The notes under the pieces are model-generated. The model had not been told where the DNA came from and did not search any database. It saw nothing but the letters and a program-made list of their open reading frames with translations. From assembly GCA_005880755.1 (NCBI GenBank), contig VBGV01000218.1, positions 1 to 6,427 on the forward strand: DNA of 6,427 nt, in the 5' to 3' direction. This document shows positions 1-6,294 of the stretch, piece after piece. The DNA comes from Chloroflexota bacterium (lineage in GTDB: Bacteria > Chloroflexota > Dormibacteria > Dormibacterales > Dormibacteraceae). The position numbers and the translations under genes were made by a program. Position 1 is the first letter of the stretch; the number at the start of each line of letters is the position of its first letter.

Positions 1-26
1 CAGGATGATGACCACGGCCCGCTACG

Positions 27-2615
27 CTACTCGGTCCCTGGTTCTGGCCGCCTCGTCTCGAGGTTGTAGAAGCGGGTGTGGTCGCGGCGGAACTTGAGCT
101 CGATCATGCCGGTGGGCCCGTTTCGGTGCTTGGAGACAATGACTTCGGCCACCCCTGGCTTTTCGTCTGATTTATAGTACTCTGGCCTATAAAGAAATAT
201 GACAACGTCACTGTCCTGTTCTATGCTACCCGATTCGCGTAGATCGCTCAGTATCGGGCGCTTGTCAGGTCGCTGTTCGGGGGCGCGACTCAACTGCGAA
301 ATCGCAATCACCGGAACACGAAGCTCGCGAGCAAGGCCTTTCAGCGCTCGCGAGATGGCGGAAACCTCCTGAACGCGGTTGTCATCACCACGTGATCTGC
401 CGTGCATCAGCTGCAAATAGTCGATGAGGATCATGTCGATGTTGTGCCGCATCTTGGCTTGACGTGCCTTCAGCTGAAGCGTGAGCTCGTCCATCACGGG
501 AGTGTCATCGATATAGATAGCAGCCTCACCAAGGGGCCCCAGCGAATTCGAAACACGATCGAACTCGGCTTCGGTCAAAAGACCACGATGCATCCGCTGC
601 GCATCGATCTGCGCTTGTTCGGTCAGGAGACGCTCGGTCAACTGCTCCTTCGACATCTCGAGACTGAAAATCGCGATCGACTTCTTGGCTTCGAGGGCGG
701 CGTAAAGACCGACATTCAGCAGGAACGAGGTGTTGTGAACCAGGATGTCCTGCGCGATGAAGTTGCTGGTCTCCGGAACGGTCAAGTCATAGACCTGGTG
801 TTCGCCGGTCGGGGTGATGGAGATGATCTCGTCCCAATAGATCTGGTCGCTCGCCAGTTGCGACAGGCGGCGATCGCGAAGCACATCTGCATAGTTCGCC
901 AACCGCCCGGGTGGCAAGCCACGCGATACATGCGGGTTGAAGCCCCGATCGCCTGCACCTTTTTCACCTGCACGAATGGCGAGTTCGGTTAGCGTCAAGC
1001 CACGCGATTGGCTCGTGGCGCGGACCTCGTTCCATATCTGTTTCGGCAGCATGCCGAGATTGCTTCGCCGAGGCTCTGCGAACCGCTTGAACCGTCGAGT
1101 CTTCTCTCCACTCCAGCCAATTTCCTGCTGGTACAACTCGACGGAAGCCGGCTCGGTGATCTCGACTCGCCAGCACCGGTCCTTCTTCTTCCACAGTTTG
1201 GAAACGATTCCGAACCTGACGAAGGCGTGATGTACATCCTGGGCGAGGCCTTCCGAGGCCACTGCGAACTCGATCCGCGGGTAGCCGCCCATCGAGTAGA
1301 TCGTCCCGTCGCAGCTCATGAGGACTTTGAGAAATTCCCGAAGCCGAACACGATCCCACCGCCATACACGCTCAGGAAAACGCTTTGCGTCGGCGAGCTT
1401 GCCCATGAGCTCGAGGTCCTGCAGCCATGTCTTCAGTGGGTTGGGCTGGGGACCACGCGACCCCGACGGGTAGTACGAAATCGTGTGCCGCCGTACGTGA
1501 AGACTTGGAAAGAACTCTCGGATCTGGTCGTGAAAGTCGCTCACCAGATCGGGATCAGCATTCGTGAAACCGGGAGTAGTTCTTGTGAGGCTGCCTTCGG
1601 CGATGAAGTACGCGATCAACCTCACCTGACCAAGCTCAAGACTGGTATCAGTGCCAAAACAAGCGATTCTTCGTGGAACCGCGATCTTGTCCCTCACCAC
1701 AATGTCATGCAATGGTTGCCAGCCGCGTACCGTCAGAAACGGATGGTGCCCAGTGACTTCGACAGATCGACCAGAGCGGGTCGTGACCTTGAAGCATGGC
1801 TTGATGCCGCTGTCAACCCAGGCTTCGACATCGTTAGTTTTGATGCGCCCATCCGATGTGAAACCGTGGACCTTCGGGATTTGTCGCCTGACTGCTTCTT
1901 CGATCGTAATGCGCTCACCGGTTGACGGATCATCGATGAGCGAGTAGTGCGCCAGGCACTTACCCATAGCAGGTCTACCCGCGACGATTATTAGGTCGCT
2001 GTCTTTAAACCCGCTTGTCATGCGGTCCAGGTCGTGGAAGCCTGATGGGATTCCGACAACGCCCTGACCGCTCTCCATCTGCATGGAAATCCGTTCCATC
2101 GCCGGACCCAGCAGGTCGTACAGCCGCGCCAGCTCGCGCTGGTCGCGGTCGTCTGCGACGCCGAACACCAGTGACTGGGCCTGGTTGATCGCGTCCTCGG
2201 CCTCGATCGAATCGTCGTACCCGTAGCCAGCGATGTTTCCGCCCGCGGAGATCAGCCGGCGCTTGTACGCCCGCTCCTTGACGATCCGGCCGTAGTACTC
2301 GATGTTCGCCGCGGTCGGAACCGCGCTCTGCATCGACGCCAGCTGCGCCCGGCCACCGACGCGATCCAGCAAACCCATCTGCTGCAGCTGCGCCGCCAGC
2401 GTGACGTTGTCGATGGGTTCGCCGGCCGCGAACAGGTCCAGCGCGGCGCGGTAGATCTGCCCGTTGTTCTCGCGATAGAAGTCCTCGGGGTGGAGGAACT
2501 GCAGCACCTTGGCGATCGAAAGCGGGTCGATAAGGATCGACCCGATGATCGACATCTCCGCGTCGAGGTCGTGCGGTGGTACCCGCCCTGCGGCGAGTGG
2601 AAGCGTGGTCGCCAT
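27..2615 (-). CDS. dnaB: Replicative DNA helicase DnaB, interrupted by an in-frame intein
   Basis: Hexameric 5'-3' helicase that unwinds the chromosome at the replication fork and interacts with primase. The precursor is 862 residues; removing the 409-residue intein (220-628) leaves 453, the usual DnaB length. The N-terminal domain (about 10-115) begins with the typical RVPPHDLDAE and carries the HPEDFY segment. The RecA-like ATPase domain begins near 185. Its Walker A is GRPAMGK (213-219) and is completed after splicing by Thr629-Ser630. Other motifs are SLEMS with the catalytic Glu653, Walker B ending in Asp732 (ILIDYLQL), the H3 Gln774 (ISQLSR), RESGSIEQDSD (793-803) and KHRNGPTG (829-836). 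All catalytic residues are present. The ATG start lies 10 nt after the rplI stop with no clear Shine-Dalgarno, suggesting translation coupled to rplI. The stop is TAG. GC falls from about 66% in the N-terminal half to about 55% in the C-terminal half. The second known DnaB intein site (between RESG and SIEQD) is empty. Confidence 0.97.
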   Translation of the reverse strand: MATTLPLAAGRVPPHDLDAEMSIIGSILIDPLSIAKVLQFLHPEDFYRENNGQIYRAALDLFAAGEPIDNVTLAAQLQQMGLLDRVGGRAQLASMQSAVPTAANIEYYGRIVKERAYKRRLISAGGNIAGYGYDDSIEAEDAINQAQSLVFGVADDRDQRELARLYDLLGPAMERISMQMESGQGVVGIPSGFHDLDRMTSGFKDSDLIIVAGRPAMGKCLAHYSLIDDPSTGERITIEEAVRRQIPKVHGFTSDGRIKTNDVEAWVDSGIKPCFKVTTRSGRSVEVTGHHPFLTVRGWQPLHDIVVRDKIAVPRRIACFGTDTSLELGQVRLIAYFIAEGSLTRTTPGFTNADPDLVSDFHDQIREFFPSLHVRRHTISYYPSGSRGPQPNPLKTWLQDLELMGKLADAKRFPERVWRWDRVRLREFLKVLMSCDGTIYSMGGYPRIEFAVASEGLAQDVHHAFVRFGIVSKLWKKKDRCWRVEITEPASVELYQQEIGWSGEKTRRFKRFAEPRRSNLGMLPKQIWNEVRATSQSRGLTLTELAIRAGEKGAGDRGFNPHVSRGLPPGRLANYADVLRDRRLSQLASDQIYWDEIISITPTGEHQVYDLTVPETSNFIAQDILVHNTSFLLNVGLYAALEAKKSIAIFSLEMSKEQLTERLLTEQAQIDAQRMHRGLLTEAEFDRVSNSLGPLGEAAIYIDDTPVMDELTLQLKARQAKMRHNIDMILIDYLQLMHGRSRGDDNRVQEVSAISRALKGLARELRVPVIAISQLSRAPEQRPDKRPILSDLRESGSIEQDSDVVIFLYRPEYYKSDEKPGVAEVIVSKHRNGPTGMIELKFRRDHTRFYNLETRRPEPGTE
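732..1958 (-). mobile_element. DnaB P-loop intein with LAGLIDADG homing endonuclease
   Basis: In-frame protein-splicing element, residues 220-628 of the DnaB precursor. Block A starts at Cys220 (CLAHYSLIDD), directly after Walker A Lys219. Block B is VTGHHPFLT (287-295), with the TxxH motif Thr288/His291. The endonuclease part has LAGLIDADG helix 1 LIAYFIAEG (333-341, acidic Glu340), a block D-like KRFPERVW (411-418), helix 2 FLKVLMSCDG (428-437, acidic Asp436) and a block H-like segment ending RFGIVSKL (467-474). Both acidic residues remain, so cleavage activity is plausible. Residues about 535-590 (LTLTELAIRAG ... RLANYADVL) look like a helix-turn-helix DNA-recognition insert. Block F/G is VYDLTVPETSNF ... 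ILVHN, ending at His627-Asn628, and the +1 residue is Thr629. Block F has Ser617 where His is usual. Non-catalytic cysteines are 274, 319, 435 and 481. Mycobacterial DnaB also carries a P-loop intein; whether this one is related is inference. Confidence 0.95.
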
Positions 2616-2625
2616 GCCGGTGCGG

Positions 2626-3075
2626 TTAACGATCCTGCGTGACGATCACGTTGACGTGAGCGCTCACGTCACGGTGCAACTTGAGCGAGACCTGGTGCTC
2701 GCCCAGCGTCTTGATCGGCTCCTTCAGGTCGATCTTGTGCCGGTCGATCTCCACGCGGTGCTGAGCCTTCAGGGCTGAAGCGATGTCCTGGTTCGTGATC
2801 GAACCGAACGCTTTGTCCTCGGCCCCGACCTTCAACCGCACGACGACGGTCTTGTTGTCGATATCGTCTGCAACTGCCTGCGCCTCGTTCTTGTCCTTCG
2901 TCTCACGCTTGACGGCCGCGTCTTGCAGCCGCTTCGCTTCGGTCTCCGCCCCCTTGCCGGCGGACACCGCCAGCTTGCGGCGGAGCAGGAAGTTGCGGCC
3001 GTATCCGTCCGCGACCTCCTTCACGTCCCCGGCGCGACCGAGGTTGTCGACGTCCTTTGTCAGCAAGACCCGCAA
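2626..3075 (-). CDS. rplI: 50S ribosomal protein L9
   Basis: Ribosomal protein L9 binds 23S rRNA near the base of the L1 stalk and helps maintain the reading frame. From the TTG start the product is 149 residues, the usual L9 length, beginning MRVLLTKDVDNLGRAGD. The N-terminal RNA-binding domain (1-40) has the family signature around GDVKEVADGYGRNFLL, although the usual Pro-Arg-Gly after it reads Arg-Arg-Lys. A Lys/Glu-rich linker helix (41-75) leads to the C-terminal domain, with KAFGSITNQDIASAL (88-102), IKTLGEH (121-127) and KLHRDVSAHVNVIV. A longer open frame continues upstream, but family alignment and a GGAGGT Shine-Dalgarno 8 nt ahead fix the TTG start. The start lies 1 nt after the upstream gene's stop, so translation is probably coupled. 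dnaB follows 10 nt downstream, which makes an operon likely. Confidence 0.96.
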   Translation of the reverse strand: MRVLLTKDVDNLGRAGDVKEVADGYGRNFLLRRKLAVSAGKGAETEAKRLQDAAVKRETKDKNEAQAVADDIDNKTVVVRLKVGAEDKAFGSITNQDIASALKAQHRVEIDRHKIDLKEPIKTLGEHQVSLKLHRDVSAHVNVIVTQDR

Positions 3076-3076
3076 T

Positions 3077-3490
3077 TCACCCGACCTCCGACATGGATTG
3101 ATATTCGTCGCGGTGGCGGACTCGCGAACGGATTCGATCGACCAAACGCCCCACCCCATGGCGGGCGGCACCCACAGTATCGCGGACGTCGCGGTCCCAA
3201 ATGCTCTGCTTCATCTTCAGCGCCTCTTCGTGCTCGCGCCGGATTTCCTCCGGGCACGCGGCGACGAATGTCTCGACCGCGAGGATCCCCAGCGCCAGCA
3301 TGTCCAGCTCGCCCAGCACCGGTATCCAGGCCGGGAAGTCGAGCGGGCTCACGATCACGCCGAGCGCCCCGAGCAGCACCGCTTTCGGCGCCGCCGGAAT
3401 CCGCTCGTCGCGCATCAGGCAGTAAGCCAGCTTGCCGTGTCTCGGCACATCGAACAGGACCGTTTTTGCCCGCGAAAACATGGATGGCAT
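3077..3490 (-). CDS. DUF1232 (YkvA-like) small membrane protein
   Basis: A 137-residue protein counted from the ATG at 3490, of unknown function. The core (about residues 33-75) is hydrophobic and contains SPLDFPAWIPVLGELD (48-63), which matches the DUF1232 consensus of sP.D.iPdfiPvlG.lDD. This part probably forms one or two membrane segments. The C-terminal 60 residues are charged (EEIRREHEEALKMK ...) and should be cytoplasmic, helical or disordered. The start is uncertain: TTG at 3502, ATG at 3490 and ATG at 3481 are all in frame and none has a clear Shine-Dalgarno. I prefer 3490 because a -10-like TAACCT at 3508-3503 would leave TTG outside the transcript and give a very short leader to ATG 3490. 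The TGA stop is 1 nt from the rplI start, so this gene heads the rplI-dnaB unit, a place often occupied by rpsR or ssb in other bacteria. Confidence 0.8.
   Translation of the reverse strand: MPSMFSRAKTVLFDVPRHGKLAYCLMRDERIPAAPKAVLLGALGVIVSPLDFPAWIPVLGELDMLALGILAVETFVAACPEEIRREHEEALKMKQSIWDRDVRDTVGAARHGVGRLVDRIRSRVRHRDEYQSMSEVG
3084..3089 (-). promoter_or_regulatory. Ribosome binding site of rplI
   Basis: GGAGGT on the minus strand, 8 nt before the TTG codon at 3075-3073. It lies inside the end of the DUF1232 gene. It decides the rplI start in favour of TTG over start codons further upstream in the same frame, and it is the only strong Shine-Dalgarno sequence I see in the window. Confidence 0.85.
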
Positions 3491-3502
3491 GGGGGCCGCC
3501 AA

Positions 3503-3508
3503 AGGTTA
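3503..3508 (-). promoter_or_regulatory. Putative -10 element for the DUF1232-rplI-dnaB unit
   Basis: TAACCT on the minus strand fits the TAnnnT pattern of a -10 hexamer. It ends 12 nt before the ATG at 3490, which would give a leader of only about 5 nt. No convincing -35 is visible at 16-18 nt spacing. This is inferred from position and pattern only. Confidence 0.3.
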
Positions 3509-3755
3509 CAGGTTTCTCGCTCCCGCAGGAAGCCCATTAACAGGCGCCAGGCGACGAAAGGGCGGCGATGTATTAGCGGCAGGCGGCCAAAGGCCGCCGG
3601 TCTGGGCCAAGGCAGGGGTGGCCGTTCGAGGAGCGCATACCGCATGGGGTCCCCGCGTCGTGGTCGCGGGGGCAGCGAGAAACGGCCGGGCCCCCTAACG
3701 CTGGCATCGGCGTCCAGAGCCGCTAAGACACGCCGCACTTTTCGGCGCCTGGCGC
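3509..3755. promoter_or_regulatory. Divergent intergenic region with hairpins and a repeated 10-bp motif
   Basis: This stretch separates the minus-strand DUF1232-rplI-dnaB unit from the plus-strand MFS gene, and I see no credible gene in it. It contains a perfect 7-bp hairpin at 3582-3598 (GGCGGCC, AAA loop, GGCCGCC) and a GGGGGC/GCCCCC stem at 3668-3673 with 3690-3695. Neither is followed by a T tract, so they do not look like intrinsic terminators. The near-palindrome CGCCTGGCGC occurs at 3746-3755 on the plus strand and at 3544-3553 on the minus strand, one near each presumed promoter. A shared operator is possible, but the motif is short and GC-rich and could be chance. Confidence 0.35.
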
Positions 3756-3761
3756 TAGCCT
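3756..3761 (+). promoter_or_regulatory. Putative -10 element of the MFS gene (leaderless)
   Basis: TAGCCT ends 6 nt before the GTG start at 3768. This is about the distance from a -10 to the transcription start, so the mRNA could begin at or next to the GTG codon. There is no Shine-Dalgarno between the two. No clear -35 is seen. Inference from pattern and spacing. Confidence 0.3.
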
Positions 3762-3767
3762 TGCGCG

Positions 3768-5039
3768 GTGGTCACGGCAGCCGCGGTTGGAGGGCCCACC
3801 GAAGCGGCTTTTGGCAATCTGCGGCACGCCGGGCTCAGCGCCTTCTGGTTTGGAAGTAACTTCCTTTGGATCCCCCTCACCACCGTCCTGATCCAGAACC
3901 AGATCGATTCCGTGGTGCCGAAGGGATCGCAGAACACGGCCATCGGCGTCGCCCTCGGAATCGGCGGCCTGCTCGCGATGACCGTGCCTCCACTCGTTGG
4001 GGCGTGGTCCGATCGCCTCCACAGCCGGTTTGGACGGCGGCGGCCGATCATGGTCGCCGGCTCCATCCTGACTCTGCCCGGCCTTGTCATCTTGATGCTC
4101 GCCAACAACTACGTCGAGGTGCTGGTCGGGTACGCGATCATCCAGTTCTTCTTCAACGCCGCCGGAGCCGCCTACGCCGGCATCATTCCGGACGTCGTGC
4201 CGGCGCAGGAGGTCGGCAAGGCAAGCGGATTCCTGGCCACCATGACGCAGCTTGGGATCGGCGGCGGTCTGGGTGTCACGTCGTTGATGGGCGGCAGCCG
4301 CGCGTCGTACCTGGTGATGGGTGGGGTCGCCCTCTTGAGCCTCATCCCGACGGTCTGGGCGGCCAGGGGCGAAGGGGAAACCCCGGTCGTCCTCCACCCG
4401 GGCCGTCCATTCGGCGAAACAGTGCGCGAGTTTCTCCGGCCGCTTCACGAAGGCGACTTCGCGTGGGTGATCTTCACCCGGCTGATGATCTCGTCGGGCA
4501 TCACCGCAGTCCTCTACTTCCTCGTGAACTTCTTCCGCGACGTGGTGCTGCCATCCACGACCAACCCCGCCACGTTCACCGACAACTGGCTTCTCGTAGT
4601 CGTGGTCACGGCCATCCCATTCGGCTTCTTCGGCGGCCTGCTCTCCGACCGAATTCACCGGCGCAAGATCTTCGTCTACCTCGCGGGTGCGGCCCAGGCC
4701 TTCGTGGCGATCGTGTTCATCGCCCTGTATCCGACGGCGATCCCGCTTGTTTTCGCGCTGGGTGTCGCATATGGGGTCGGCTACGGCCTTTACTTCGCGG
4801 TCGATTGGGCACTGGCCTGCGACACACTCCCAGATCCGAAAGCTTCCGCCAAAGACATGGGCCTCTTCCACATCGCGTTGACGCTGCCACAGGCGGTCAT
4901 TCCCTTCTTCGGCGGCCCACTAATCGACCTGCTCAACGGACCGCACGGCAACGGCGGCTACCGGATCGTGTTCTCGAGCGCGGTTTTGTTCCTGTTCCTG
5001 GGGACCGTCCTAGTAAGCCGGATCAAGTCCGTTCGCTGA
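3768..5039 (+). CDS. MFS transporter, SLC45/GPH-like
   Basis: A 423-residue integral membrane protein of the major facilitator superfamily with about 12 hydrophobic segments spread over residues 20-420, the usual size. The loop 2-3 signature (motif A) is GAWSDRLHSRFGRRR (78-92), with a weaker copy in the second half, GGLLSDRIHRRK (289-300). IIPDVVPAQEVGKASG (139-154) and LACDTLPDPKASAKDMG (349-365) resemble the segments that mark SLC45 and GPH-type sugar:cation symporters and many uncharacterised high-GC bacterial permeases. The substrate cannot be read from the sequence; a sugar or other small solute driven by protons or sodium is a guess. The GTG start is chosen because the first membrane segment begins near residue 20 and a -10-like element lies just upstream. 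The 3' end overlaps the convergent GT87 gene by 30 bp. The gene is transcribed away from rplI-dnaB and looks monocistronic. Confidence 0.9.
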   Translation: MVTAAAVGGPTEAAFGNLRHAGLSAFWFGSNFLWIPLTTVLIQNQIDSVVPKGSQNTAIGVALGIGGLLAMTVPPLVGAWSDRLHSRFGRRRPIMVAGSILTLPGLVILMLANNYVEVLVGYAIIQFFFNAAGAAYAGIIPDVVPAQEVGKASGFLATMTQLGIGGGLGVTSLMGGSRASYLVMGGVALLSLIPTVWAARGEGETPVVLHPGRPFGETVREFLRPLHEGDFAWVIFTRLMISSGITAVLYFLVNFFRDVVLPSTTNPATFTDNWLLVVVVTAIPFGFFGGLLSDRIHRRKIFVYLAGAAQAFVAIVFIALYPTAIPLVFALGVAYGVGYGLYFAVDWALACDTLPDPKASAKDMGLFHIALTLPQAVIPFFGGPLIDLLNGPHGNGGYRIVFSSAVLFLFLGTVLVSRIKSVR

Positions 5040-6269
5040 GCGTCTGACCGCCACCAGCGCCGCGACCCACAACGCCGTCAGGCCGACGACGCCGAACTCC
5101 GCCATCAGGCGCAGCACGGCCACATTCGAGTAACCGGAGACAAGCAGCGCCTGCATCAGCTTGTGGCCGGGCCCGATCAACAGCCACGCCGCGGCCACGA
5201 GTGCGAGCACCTGCCAGTCGCGCCTCAACATCGCCCAGACGATGAGCACGAACATAGGGAGCAGCAGCAGCACCAGGTGGGTGCCCCACGAATATGAGGC
5301 GATGAGCGGTGTCGCGGCCACGACGGCGGCCGCCTCGAGCGACCGTCCGAGGGCTGAAGGGGCGGGTGCGCGAAGCACCCGAAGCGTGAAGACCAGGATC
5401 GCGATCGCGAGCAGCGCAGTCAAGACTCGCGCCGGCGCGGGGCTGCCGGGGACTGCGAAGAATGTGTTCGGGTCGAACAGCCGCGTGATGGTGCCGCCCG
5501 GTGAGTGATTTTCGAAGAATCCCGTTCCGCCGCTGACCGCAGGCAGCACTTTGAAGAGGTACTCGAACAGGTACTGCGGCGCGCCGGCCAGCCACAGTGC
5601 GAGTCCCACCGCCGACGCCGCGGCGAACATCGCCCATCGCCTGGCCCACAAGAGCAGAAGGGCGACCGGACCCTGGATCAGCTTGAGCGCGACGGCGGCG
5701 CCCAGTGCGGCTCCCCCCCACCACCGGCCTTCGACCCACGCCCAGAACCACAGGCCGGAAAGGCCGAGGAGCACGAGGTTGACCTGGCCCTCCGCGACGT
5801 TGCCGACCACGGGCTCGAACGCGAGGGCGACGAGCACGAGCAGCGTCGCGAGCTGCCAGTCCTCCACCTTCAGCGCTCTCAGCGCGAGCCAGATGAACAG
5901 CGCCAGGGACGCGTTGAGGACCAAGACCGCGCCGACCGTGATGAGGTGGGCGTCGACGCCGACCAGCGGCTGCAGCAACCACGCGAGCACCGGCGGCATC
6001 ACGTACTGCGGGCCGGTCGGTTCGAGGCAGCCCATCGTCGCGCACAGGTCGTAAGGGTCCTGGCCGCCGGCGATCCGAGTGGCCGCGCGCATGTAGCTCT
6101 CCTGAAAGTCGCCGAGATACCCACCGAAGAAGATCGGTTGAATCAGCGCCTGCCACAGATAGGTCGCGAGGATCGGAATGCCGGCGACCGCGAGCAGCAC
6201 CGTGCGAAAGCGACGGTTGTCGACCGCGGACCGTCGGACGGGGGGCGCCGCGCTGAGCTCTCCGATCAC
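5010..6269 (-). CDS. GT87 (DUF2029) polyprenyl-phosphate-dependent glycosyltransferase
   Basis: A 419-residue multi-pass membrane protein of the GT-C fold, probably moving a sugar (often mannose) from a polyprenyl-phosphate carrier to a lipid or polysaccharide acceptor outside the membrane. The mycobacterial mannosyltransferase PimE belongs to this family. Family features seen are GDFQESY in the first outer loop (Asp54 is the likely catalytic acid) with GQDPYD (69-74), YVMPP (89-93), GQVNLVLLGL (161-170), GAALGAAVALKLIQGP (186-201), NHSPGGTITRLF (254-265) and SYSWGTHLVLLLLPM (325-339). Hydrophobic segments run from about 23 to 405. Two cysteines, 76 and 81, lie in the first outer loop. The GTG start has no Shine-Dalgarno; GATAAT lies 8 nt before it. 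Donor and acceptor are unknown, and no neighbouring polysaccharide or phosphatidylinositol mannoside genes are visible to narrow it. The end overlaps the MFS gene by 30 bp. Confidence 0.87.
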   Translation of the reverse strand: MIGELSAAPPVRRSAVDNRRFRTVLLAVAGIPILATYLWQALIQPIFFGGYLGDFQESYMRAATRIAGGQDPYDLCATMGCLEPTGPQYVMPPVLAWLLQPLVGVDAHLITVGAVLVLNASLALFIWLALRALKVEDWQLATLLVLVALAFEPVVGNVAEGQVNLVLLGLSGLWFWAWVEGRWWGGAALGAAVALKLIQGPVALLLLWARRWAMFAAASAVGLALWLAGAPQYLFEYLFKVLPAVSGGTGFFENHSPGGTITRLFDPNTFFAVPGSPAPARVLTALLAIAILVFTLRVLRAPAPSALGRSLEAAAVVAATPLIASYSWGTHLVLLLLPMFVLIVWAMLRRDWQVLALVAAAWLLIGPGHKLMQALLVSGYSNVAVLRLMAEFGVVGLTALWVAALVAVRRSANGLDPAY

Positions 6270-6277
6270 GAGCGCGA

Positions 6278-6283
6278 ATTATC
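6278..6283 (-). promoter_or_regulatory. Putative -10 element of the GT87 gene
   Basis: GATAAT on the minus strand matches TATAAT at five of six positions. It ends 8 nt before the GTG start at 6269, again suggesting leaderless or nearly leaderless mRNA. Its -35 region would fall inside the neighbouring palindromic repeat. Inference only. Confidence 0.35.
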
Positions 6284-6294
6284 TGCTCGGAGAG

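Noticed and set aside
1..15. GTG GTC ATC ATC CTG on the minus strand after dnaB, a possible start of a next gene
   Set aside because: Only five codons are inside the window and no Shine-Dalgarno is seen, so it cannot be supported.
402..1925. Long plus-strand open frames (196, 97, 305 and 98 residues) opposite dnaB
   Set aside because: They lie antisense to a well-supported helicase and intein, and their translations show no recognisable domain or consistent start signals.
3582..3598. GGCGGCC/GGCCGCC hairpin considered as an intrinsic terminator
   Set aside because: No T tract follows on either strand and both flanking genes point away from it.
3415..3738. Minus-strand 107-residue frame in the divergent intergenic region
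   Set aside because: Overlaps the DUF1232 gene in another frame, is Arg/Pro-rich, and has no ribosome binding site or family resemblance.
2783..3859. Plus-strand open frames of 358 and 205 residues across rplI, DUF1232 and the intergenic region
   Set aside because: Low-complexity Arg/Pro/Ala-rich translations typical of a shadow frame in GC-rich DNA, antisense to rplI.
3723..5047. Open frames overlapping the MFS gene on both strands (382, 117, 393 and 64 residues)
   Set aside because: Translations are charged, repetitive and domain-free, while the MFS frame has clear membrane segments and motif A.
3768..6269. MFS and GT87 genes considered as one functional system
   Set aside because: They are convergent, not co-transcribed, and no shared substrate can be read from the sequence.
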